From assembly GCA_001953115.1 (NCBI GenBank), contig LSSL01000333.1, positions 1 to 22,197 of the forward strand: a stretch of 22,197 bases of DNA, given 5' to 3'. Of the stretch, positions 1 to 10,100 are shown piece after piece. Each line of letters starts with the position of its first letter. The first letter of the stretch is position 1. The notes under the pieces are model-generated. The model saw only the letters and a list, made by a program, of their open reading frames with translations, did not search any database and had not been told where the DNA came from. The translations under genes were made by a program, and so were the position numbers. This DNA comes from Smittium mucronatum (lineage: Eukaryota; Kickxellomycota; Harpellomycetes; Harpellales; Legeriomycetaceae).

Positions 1-57
1 TTCATTCAAAATTCACAGAAAATGTCTGAAAAAATGGCAGAATCTAATAACTGTTAA
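1..57 (+). CDS. possible 3' end of a gene entering from the left edge (partial)
   Basis: Reading from base 1 in frame 1 gives 18 codons ending at TAA (55-57). The peptide ends MSEKMAESNNC and is polar, with Gln, Ser, Lys and Glu. The stretch is richer in G+C than the bases that follow, which drop to about 8% G+C in 61-120. That composition step at the stop codon is the main reason to suspect real coding sequence. No domain can be recognised from 18 residues, and the start lies outside the window. An open run of this length is common by chance in this DNA. Confidence 0.22.
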   Translation, partial: FIQNSQKMSEKMAESNNC

Positions 58-431
58 TTAAATTAATTTGATGAAATATTTATACAATTTTCTTATTTTT
101 TTTATATTTTAATTATCTATTGTTATTCATATTATTTCTTAATTTTGATTCGATACCAAATATATAATATTACATATTTTTATATATTTTTGTAGAAATT
201 AAATTTCTTATTTCATAATTTTTTTTCAATAAATATTCATCTATATATGTATCGCTCACTTAATTAATATATAGATATATATTTAGTTTAAAGCTTTTTA
301 TGAATCCAAAATATAAGTAATTATATAATTGAGTAAAATTAGTTATTATTAACCTTGTTTATTATAAATTCTAAAAAAAAATTAATTTATTTTTTAGTAA
401 CAAAGCCAAAAAATTAAGTAAATTATGAATT

Positions 432-473
432 TTAATATTTTAAAATTCTGTTAATATTTTAAAATTCTGTTAA
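432..473 (+). repeat. tandem duplication of a 19-bp unit
   Basis: The unit TTAATATTTTAAAATTCTG occurs at 432-450 and again, identical, at 451-469. It is followed by the first four bases of a third copy. Exact identity over 19 bp, including the C and two G/C-containing ends, marks a recent slippage or duplication event. The unit contains a small internal palindrome (ATATTTTAAAAT). No function is apparent. Confidence 0.85.
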
Positions 474-539
474 ATTTTTTCAAATTATAATAGCTCGTAT
501 TTAACATATCTTTTATTCACAATTATCGATTGTTGTTTT

Positions 540-647
540 ATGATCATAAGTCTCTTTGATCAATTAGATATCAAACTGTATAGCCATTCTGTTAGTATAC
601 AAGAAAATAATGAAATTACAAATGAAATGAATTCAGTAATGATATAA
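540..647 (+). CDS. short coding-like frame, unrecognised
   Basis: ATG at 540 opens a 35-residue frame ending at TAA 645-647. The same frame is open upstream back to 474. The peptide begins MIISLFDQLDIKLYSHSV and ends in a Gln/Asn/Glu-rich tail. G+C is about 25%, against a local background near 14%. G+C by codon position is roughly 33/17/22%, with purines common in first positions, which is the pattern expected of coding DNA. A length of 35 codons (57 counting the upstream part) is not significant by itself. It could be a decayed gene fragment, an exon, or chance. Confidence 0.13.
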   Translation: MIISLFDQLDIKLYSHSVSIQENNEITNEMNSVMI

Positions 648-3600
648 TATTACATAATATAATTAAAATTTTGCCATGTATAAGATATTTTATTAAAAAA
701 ATTCACGATTTAGATTTAAATATTATTTGAGAATATTTAATCAATAGTTGAGCTTATTTTAACTTTGTAATATGTTATAATTAAATTATAATAAATTAAT
801 ATATTTATTGCAAAAATATTGTAAATATATTTTATAAAGATTATTTATAAAATCATTTCAGTATATTGTAAGTTTAAGTATTAAAAAATTTAATTAGTTA
901 ATATTAATGATAAAAATGGGTCTTAGAGAAACTTCGTATTATCTTTTAGAAAAAGAGAGCTAAAAATATTAATGATTTAAAAAGTAATAAGTCGAATTAT
1001 AATATTTTCAACTATGTTATACCATATAAAAATTAGAATATTTATATTTAGCTTTTTTTAAAACTAGTTTTTATAACTTTTTATTAAATTTAAAATAAAT
1101 TTCCGGTAAAAAATAAAAAATAGTCATATTTTGCTATTAGGAAAAGAATATTTTTTTTTATATCAATGATAGTACATATTATTTCAAATTCATTAATTAT
1201 ATTCTTATTTTTTTGAATATTTCCATTTGATTTTGAGTTAGATATTTGAATTTTATGTGAACATTTATATAATTTAATCTTATGGAGATTGTTGAGAATG
1301 TGGAATAGCCATGGTTATAGTAAATATACATATTTAAATTAATGGTAGACTTTAATTGAATAAAAAAATATTAAAATAAGATCTAGCGCATATTAAAGCT
1401 AATAAATTTCAATTCAGAAAGTGAAAGTATTTTTGGATTTCACATATATGAAGAAAAAAAAATTTATATTAATCTTGAACTATATTTATAGTTATTGTGG
1501 ATTTTTTATAGCAAATGATTATTGTAAAAAAATTTTGTATAAAAAAAATAAAAATGTGATAATAATTTAATTTTGTTGATAAATTTTTTGGTGATATCGA
1601 AATTTCTTAATTATGCAACTATTATATATCAAAATTTTGAAATATAGGAAACTATATTATATTAAATACATTTATAAATTTTTTTTAAAAATTCAAAAAA
1701 TATTATATAGCGAATAATTAATAAATTTTTATAAAATAAATATTCTTAATATATTTATTAAAGTGTGATAATTTGATTTATTTTAATTTTTAATTTTAAA
1801 TGTTAATATATATTTTTCTTTTATAATTTTTCTTGCAAAGTACAATTTATTGAAAAAAATACACCAAAATAGTGTTTTTTAATCAAAAAATAATTATTTA
1901 AGATTTAGTTATGGAGTTGATTTTTTTAAAAGAAAACTTCTTTGTTATTACCAAAGTTATTATTATGTTATATATGTTTTCAAAATATAAGAATATGTAG
2001 CTGAATTTAATTCATTTTTTACAATTGATAAAATAAAGATAATTTAATTTAAAATTACTATTTTATTATTTGTACTAATATATGTATATATATGATATTA
2101 AGAAGATTTTAAATAATAATAATAGTAATATTATGGTTTATTACAATTTCATAGACTTTTGAAATAATTATATTTCAGTATTCATCATTTTAGTAAAATT
2201 TTTTTTCTAACAAGTAATATTTTTAAAATAATGTGAATTAATGTTCATTTTGGTATTATTTTTCTGTCAAAAATATTAAAAGAATATCATGATGCCATTA
2301 TTATTTTCATAAATTTAATAAAGTTGCATTATTAGATGATATAATATAGTTAGTTTAAAATGAATATTACATAAAAGACGATAAATCCATATTTGAGAAT
2401 GAAGATTTTTTAAAATTAAAATTATTCGCAAGTTAATATATCACCACTGAATTATAATTAATTTAAATTTTTTTAATTGTTTATTAAATTTTTTTATCAT
2501 TTTTTTTTAAAGTTTGAAAGTTTGTAACTAAGTTTTTTTTACTTAGAAAATGAATTTATCTTATACCATAGTATGAGTAACTTTATTGATAATTAAAAAA
2601 ATAGAACTTAAATTAAATCTTTTAGAAAAACAGTTATGAATATAAGTAATATAATTTAAAGATCAAATTAAATTAAAAAAAAAATTTTTATGCGTTGAAA
2701 TATACAAATAATCTATATCTAATCTATTTATTTAAATTAATTGGACTATTTGAAGTTTAATATATATTGATTAATGCGACAAATACATATACATTAAAAT
2801 TTCATATATTTTTAAGATCCAAATATCTGCTAATTAGAAATTTTCTAATCAACTCTTTTTTAGATTGGAAAATTCAATATCCAAAATATTTCTTATTATT
2901 AATGGAATTAAAGGATTAATTTATACTCTTATTTATAAAGGTATTACATTTATTAATTATAAAGATTTCACCGAAAAGAATTATATCACATAAATTTATC
3001 TTATAAGTAAAAAATTCCACTAATCTCAAAAGAATAATAGATTAAATTTTTCTAAATAAAGCATTTTTTATTTATAAATCAATCAATAAAATAAATAAAA
3101 TACAAAAAACGTTTAGTTATATAAAATTTATAGTGAATGTAATGGTATTAGACTATATTAAAATTTATAATGGTCATTACTATATGAATATATTTAAATT
3201 AACGTATATTTCATTGAATTTATTTTATTTATATTTAGAAAATAGGGGTTTTTTATATCTATAATTGGTATATAAAAAAATAAGTCTTCATTATTATTCA
3301 ATTTAAAATAGTGAAAAATGTAATAATTTTTTCATAAAAAATCAATAAATTAGTTAGTTTTTCTGATAATATCAAGATTGGGGAATAATTTTAATTGTAT
3401 ATAGCTTTAAAAATAATAAAAGTAAACGTGGCTATTCTTGGTTGATATATATTAAGGTTGTATTAATTAATAATTTTTTTTTTTTTAAATAATTAAAAAA
3501 AATTCTAGATATAAATATTTAATTTATGTCTGAAAAGTTATAAAAAGGTATACAGTATAAAGATGAGTTTATATAAAATATAGTACTTTAGAAAAGAGAG

Positions 3601-3652
3601 AGAGATTCTATTCTATATAAAACTAATGATTTCAAATATATAAATATCGGCT

Positions 3653-3677
3653 ATGAAATAATGAGCTATTATTTCAT
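3653..3677. repeat. 10-bp perfect inverted repeat, hairpin 1
   Basis: ATGAAATAAT (3653-3662) and ATTATTTCAT (3668-3677) are exact reverse complements around a GAGCT loop. GGC (3649-3651) and GCC (3680-3682) extend the stem across a small internal mismatch. Confidence 0.8.
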
Positions 3678-3689
3678 CTGCCTTGATTT

Positions 3690-3711
3690 ATATCTATTGG
3701 CTAATAGATAT
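3690..3711. repeat. 9-bp perfect inverted repeat, hairpin 2
   Basis: ATATCTATT (3690-3698) pairs perfectly with AATAGATAT (3703-3711) around the loop GGCT. The loop completes an ATTGGCT word shared with the other hairpins of the cluster. Confidence 0.8.
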
Positions 3712-3725
3712 TCTTCTTTGCTATT

Positions 3726-3749
3726 GGATTGATTAATAATAATCAATCC
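3726..3749. repeat. 10-bp perfect inverted repeat, hairpin 3
   Basis: GGATTGATTA (3726-3735) and TAATCAATCC (3740-3749) are exact reverse complements around the loop ATAA. It is not followed by a T run, so a bacterial-type terminator is unlikely. Confidence 0.8.
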
Positions 3750-3777
3750 TATTTGATCAATTGAATATGTTCTATTC

Positions 3778-3808
3778 TATTGGCTGATCACATTTGATCC
3801 AGCCAATA
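3778..3808. repeat. 12-bp inverted repeat with one bulged C, hairpin 4
   Basis: TATTGGCTGATC (3778-3789) pairs with GATCCAGCCAATA (3796-3808), leaving a single bulged C and a 6-base loop ACATTT. With two GC-rich triplets in the stem this is the strongest hairpin of the cluster. A further TCAGCCAAT near 3829-3837 could pair with the same left arm. Confidence 0.8.
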
Positions 3809-4105
3809 TAATTGCTAATGGCTATAACTCAGCCAATACTTATTCAATTGGCATACAAGTTTCCACTTATATTCTATTACTTATAATACACCATATGTAA
3901 AAGTCTTGGTAAAATATGTGCAATATTATATCGTAACAATGTCTTCTTTTTCTTTAGCGAATTTCTAAATATAATTCTCAAAATTTAATAAATTAGAATT
4001 TTTTTTCAAGTAATATCAAATCAATGCATAATTTGAGTTATTAAACCAATTTACGAATATTTTCTTAAATTTCAAGATAAATAATTGACCCTATTTAGAA
4101 CTTAA

Positions 4106-4167
4106 AATATCAATTAAATAGCTTGTCTTTTTTTCAAATAAATGGGTGGGGGTATTTAATTGATATT
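4106..4167. repeat. 15-bp perfect inverted repeat around a 32-nt spacer
   Basis: AATATCAATTAAATA (4106-4120) and TATTTAATTGATATT (4153-4167) are exact reverse complements. The spacer includes a C/T-rich run and the G-rich AATGGGTGGGGG, unusual for this DNA. A 15-bp match this close is unlikely by chance even at this composition, although the arms are nearly all A/T. It could be the termini of a 62-bp miniature element, a cruciform, or a stem in a transcript. No flanking direct repeat is evident. Confidence 0.7.
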
Positions 4168-7100
4168 ATTTGTTGATACATTTTGATGAAATATTTTAGA
4201 TCATGGCAAATAAAACAGATTCTGTAAAATTTATTAGTTATAAAAATAAACTATTATTAATTTAATAATTCTTAAGAAATATTTTTTTTTAATTTATTAT
4301 CAAAAATATCTTTAAAGTGTTTTTTAAATTTTAATTTTTACTAAGGATAATTTAATAATTTTTTCTATAAATATAATTTTACCTTTTTTATGATAGGATT
4401 ATCACTACAAATTTTTTTTTAAAAAAATTATTATTTAATTTAAATAATTTGGTATATTTAACGATATATATAATAATATTACGTGGTGTAGTTTTTGCTT
4501 TTTTACAAAAAATACATTTAGCTATTCGATAAATAATCAAAAATTTAATCTTTACAAAAATTTAAAACCATGAACACAATTCTCTAAACCGAATTTATAA
4601 CATAATAATAATAAATTTTTATAAATATCGAAATATTATTTTATAATTTAATATTTAATTTATTATATTCAAAAAAATTCTTTTTTACTAAATGAATATC
4701 ATTCATTCATTTATTTATAAAATCATATAAAAAATTCATAATGATATCCCGTTTAGTTTTTTTTTTGATGAACTATATAATATTGATTAAATTATAACGA
4801 AAATAATTAGAAGTTTAGTGTGTATATTATTTTACAAATAGTAGTTTAAAAATTAATGTTTATTTTTAATATAGAAATAATCAATATATTTTACATATAA
4901 AGTTTTTTATTTCAAATTTTTTTGAAGGAAAACAATCAAATATTGGTATAGAGTTTTTTGAAAAATAAATAAAATATTTAAGATTACAAGGATTATTAAA
5001 AAAGATCATAATTTATAATAGTAATGAAAAAAAAATCGTATACACTTGACTAAAGATTCTATTAAAAATATTAAATTTGGTAAAAATAAAAAAAAAATTA
5101 TTATATCTGACCATTAATTATATAAAACTGTTTATTAAGAAAGAATAAATTCAATCCGAAAACATTTTTATATAATATAGAAAATATCCTCGTTTTTTGA
5201 TTACGCAAAAAAAACTGATTCTTATAACAAAAAATATTTCAATGATTTTTTAAATTAGCAAAAAATAATCTTAAAAATAATTTTTTTTGTTTTTCTAAGT
5301 TATCCTGAAATTAAATATACATTGTGTTGAAACATTTGAAATGATATTATATATTTTTAAATATATAATTTAGGAACTTTTATTTTTTCTACATTTTTCG
5401 AGAGAATATTAAATGTCAACACAGCAAAAATTCAATCCCAGATCACGAACTTGTAAAAAAAAGATGTTTTTTTTAAAATTAAAATACTTATAATCTTTGA
5501 TTTAAAAATCATTTTTAATGGTGTGTATAAATCTAGAATTTTTTATAAAAATAAGATTAATTGAATATTTTTTTTTTGCCTTTTTAATTAATTTTTTTTA
5601 AAAAAATACTATGATTAATTTAAAAAACATATATAACTGCAAAATTAATAAAAAAATGTGGATAAATGTTAAATTAAATGTATATGGAAATTTTTTTATA
5701 TTATCTAATTTTTTTAATATATGAATTACACAAAATATTCTAGATAATTAAATATTTTAAAATTGACTGAGTGTTTCAAAAAAATAGACTAAAATTGATA
5801 AAATAGATTAAAAATAATCCTAATAATTTCATAAATGAGTGATTAACCAATAATATTGAATTTTTAAAGCACATTAATTTTTAAAAATATATATAAGCCA
5901 GTTTTTAATATTAAAAGGGATCTTTTGAAGTTAAGATATAAATTATGCGAAAATAAATATGATACATATATTCATAATCCATTTTTCTAAATATTATCAT
6001 GGTAATTTTGTAATTAATCCATTACATAATGAATTATAGTATAAATATATTAGAATTATTGATAAAGGTTATACTTATACTAATATATTTATAAAATAGT
6101 TATGCACAGTCAAAATTGGTTAATGGAAATTTGATTAAAATAATAATAATATTCGAAAAATAAAAAATAATAATTTTAAATGAAGTTATAAAAATGGCGC
6201 TAAGCCGAAATAATGGCTGTTTATTGCATTGATATTTCACTAAGTAAAATTTATGAATATTAATTAGTCATTTACTATAAAAAAATATTTTTTTTAACCA
6301 AGTTTAAGAGGATAAGATTATTGAATATATGTATTTTTTGTGTTTTAAATATATTGTACCAAATATTTGAATTTTTTTAAAAAGATAATTGTTAATAACT
6401 TGAATTATTATTTTTATATGAATGAGAGTAATGTTTTTTTATGAAATAGCAAAATTAAGTCATTTAATTATTGTTTGGACCTAAAAATAAATGCTTCAAT
6501 AGTATAAAATTTTTTTTATTAATTTTATGATTAATTTTTAGTTATTTTTTCAAAAAATATATAAATATAGATAAATAAGTCACAAATTTCAAAAAGAAAA
6601 TTTTGTAATATAAGAAAAGAAGTATATATTAAACCAATAAATTAAATTTATAAACCTTCTTTGTAAATTTTCATCTCCATAAATGATAAATTTTTGTGTA
6701 AATTTTATGCAGCATCATTAAATTTAACTGAAAATCAATTATTAATTTTTGGACTATATTAATTTTCATAAATAAAAAAAATTGGATTTATATCAATATA
6801 ATTACTTTTATCAATTTGGAAAAATGAAATGCTGATTTCCATACTATGAAAAATTTGCTGGTGAATAATAAATCTATAATAGAAAATATTGATAATTTGG
6901 ATAATTTTAAAATCATGGAAAAGTAACATTAATTGTTTTTTTTAATATATCATAAATTTTTAGTAGATAAACTACTTAGCGCCAAATAATTATTTTTTTC
7001 CATGAATTTTAGTATCTATTAGTCTTATAAAAATTATATTTAAAATCTATAAATTCATAGTTGTCAAAAATGAAATTTCAATCGTAAATTTATTCATTTT

Positions 7101-10100
7101 TAATTATATTAATAATTAAATAGAAGTAAAAGAAGCAAAAAAAACTAATAATTTGTTAGTTATATATTACATTAAAAATCAAAGTCATAATCATTGTAAT
7201 TATACAACAAATAGATATTGAAATAATTTTTTATGTCATTTAGAAGTGTTGTCTGAAGAATTAAATGTGATAAGAGTATTTAAAAATCATAAAAAACAAT
7301 AAGGTTTTCTATTTAAAAACAAGATATTGCATAAAAATTACTACTATAGCTTTTATTTTATGTTAAATGAGCTCTTAATCTCCTAATAAAAAATTCTAAA
7401 TTTTTCGCTAATATCTAGATAAATTTAATATCATCTGAATGTGTTTTAATAATTGATTTATCGAAAAATAAACTGATAAATGTAATCCCTAAATATTATA
7501 AAGTGAATTAAATAAATTCGGTTGAGTAAAAAATAAAATTTGTGAGAATTTATTTTTTTAATATATATTTTATTGCTAGAAATATTCTCATGTATCAAAC
7601 TTTTTGTTGAAATTCCGAAAAAGAATTCAGTAAAAGTATTCAAAAATGTTTAAAGAATCCTATAGGTTACTATAATCCTATCACAAATTATTATCACAAT
7701 TTAGACTATTTAGATTTTTCTGAAATTTATAAATGATTTCTTTTGTAAGAATTATTAAATTTGCATAAAAGTATATAACAGCTTATTTTAATATATTAAA
7801 TATATTTTTAATGGATTTAGCGATAGAAATATCACGAGGTTCAGCTATAATTATTCTACAAAAAATATCAAATTTCAATAAAAAGCTATAATTAAGATGG
7901 AATTATTTAATAATTAAAATAATTAATTTGTTAAAAATACTAATTAATTATAAATGTAAACTACATGTTCAAAATTTTAATTAGAATAAAATCTCCTAAT
8001 GCCAAAAATAATGAAACTGTATTAAAATAAAAATTTGGAATATCATTAGTGATGTCTATAATTAAATGGCACAAAATTAAACCTAATTGATAATAGTTTT
8101 TAAATCTTTGAATATATAAAATACTTTTATGACTCAGGATCTGAATTATATAATTTATCAATTAATGTTTCTAAATTTTTTCAAAATTTATCTCCCTTGT
8201 ATAAATTTTGTTTTGAAATAATTTTTTTGGTATTGAAACAGCAATGGTAATAAAATTTTTAAAAAATTCAATTATTTATATATAAAAAATTAAAAAAATT
8301 AAATTAAACTAATATCTTTGTCAAATATTTATGCAATTTAAAAATTTATGCATAATTTTAAAAATATTGAAATAAAATTTAACACATTTTTTTCAAATTA
8401 TTGCCGAAAATTTTAAAATTCATCTCTAAATTACTAAAATTATAAAAAAATTCAAATTATAATCGTATAAAAATTTTAAATAGCCATATAAAATGTAATT
8501 TTATAGATTCTGAAAAAAAGATGTGTGTTACATTTTTTGCTTTAAATTAATATAAAAGCTGTTATAAATATGGTAAATAGTACATCTAAAGCTTAATAGT
8601 ATTGCATTCAGTTTGATAGATAGAATTTGGCTAATTAAATTTTATTCATAATATATTTATAAATTTATTAAATGGCTGAAAATTATGAACATATAGGGTT
8701 TTGTAACTGAAAAAATTTACACTTTAATTCAATAAAATATGATATTTTATAATTTTTTATTTAATAAGTTTTTCGTTTAAACTAACATGTCTTGATAATA
8801 TTTTTATATATGGTTTTAATAATAGTAATAGTATTAAATTTCAAATTCGTCAATTAATAATAAATTTTATATTTATATATGTTATTGGCTGAAAAAAGCT
8901 TATGAAGAATATAGAGGCTTATGAAGGTAAAATTTCACTAAAAACCCAAGATATATTCTAAGATATAGATCCATTTTATATAATTCATGTAAAAAGTAGT
9001 TGTGTTACTCTTAATTCCAGTTTTTTTTATATTTTTTTAACCTTTTTATTAAAGCTCCTCTTAATTGAGGATCTAGTTTTCAAAAATTGTTACATAAAAA
9101 AAATTTACAAACTAAATGTTATATTATTTTCAAATTAATAATTATTTATTTCAAAAGATATTAATATAATAGAGGTATTATAAACGTAACAGCAGTTTTA
9201 ACTAGAATTAACAGCTTAAAAGTTTTAAAGTATTTTTACAAAATTTCGTAGTTTTTAACATAACTTTTTTTTTGATATAATTATAAAGTATATCCAGTTT
9301 ATCACCTAAAAACAATTTTTTATCATTAAAAATATAAAATAGGAGTTTTTAAGACGAATAAATAGTATTAGTAGATGTATTAGCGACTAATTATTTTTTG
9401 AGATTATTAGATATTGAAAATAAAAATTTGAACAAATGAATTTAATAAACGAATAATTTTATGCAGTTATATTTGAAAATTAATAGATTTATTATAACAT
9501 TTTATTCATTTTTTTATTAAAACTATATTTTTAATACATTTAAGCTGTAAAAAAATACGGATAAATATTTGGAATCCTGATTATTTAAGAAAATACAATG
9601 ACTTGAATTAATAAATACTGAAGAAATTTGAATAGAAAGAAATCAATTATATTATGAAATCCAAATATTGGTTATTTTATTATTAAATTTTTATTAAGGT
9701 AAATTAAGGAAATTTTATGATACTTTTTTTTTACTGTTTAGAAAAAATACAATATGTTTTTCGAATAAAAAAAGTTTACAATGTAATTAGGTATTAAAAT
9801 TTTTAGTTAGACCATTATTACCATAATAAATTATAAATTAATTTAGATAGACAGATAGAATCGCCGAAAAATAAAACTCTTAATATTAGAGTATGGATAA
9901 TTATTTTTCTTAAGATTTAATTCCAATAATAACAATATACTTGAAAAATAAATCAGAGAAAATCTCAAGTTGATTATTAAATTATCTATAAATAAATCGA
10001 TATATATATTTTTTAATATATTATTATTTTAATGAAAAGATCAAAGGATTAGTTTAAAAAAACTAAAATTAAAAAATTCTATGCCCAACTTCCCAATGCC

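Larger units (their letters stand above)
58..3648. other. AT-rich intergenic desert, left part
   Basis: No gene is supported here. Small G+C bumps carry short open frames with mixed residue use: 474-647 (listed separately), 907-963 (18 aa, beginning MIKMGLRETSYY), 1250-1342 (contains WRLLRMWNSHGYSK) and 1387-1491 (34 aa, contains NFNSESESIFGFHIYEEKK). Each is within chance expectation for its length, and none shows a known motif. The rest is near-random A/T with short homopolymers, including T13 at 3474-3486 and a (GA)5-like run near 3596-3605. No promoter, terminator or RNA gene was seen. Confidence 0.6.
3649..3850. repeat. cluster of hairpins with repeated ATTGGCT/AGCCAAT
   Basis: Four successive near-perfect inverted repeats lie within about 160 bp, all containing G+C-bearing stems, and are listed individually below. 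The core ATTGGCT or its complement AGCCAAT occurs at least four times (near 3696, 3779, 3801 and 3831), with related ATTGG and CCAATA words between. The block is visibly richer in G+C than its flanks. Such density is typical of a non-autonomous transposable element, an LTR fragment or a CCAAT-box-rich promoter. No flanking target duplication or terminal repeat was found that fixes its limits. In the frame 3828-3968 a 46-codon run is open but has no recognisable motif. Confidence 0.6.

Noticed and set aside
3726..3749. Rho-independent terminator
   Set aside because: The stem is A/T-heavy and no T run follows, and there is no upstream gene for it to end.
5346..5369. 10-bp inverted repeat with TTTA loop
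   Set aside because: The arms are entirely A/T, and such palindromes are frequent by chance in this composition. It was not treated as a functional hairpin.
7458..7643. 61-residue minus-strand frame
   Set aside because: Length is expected by chance, residues are dominated by Ile, Phe, Asn, Tyr and Lys, and there is no G+C rise or motif.
7961..8161. 66-residue minus-strand frame
   Set aside because: Same composition as background and no recognisable feature. Several frames of this length are expected by chance.
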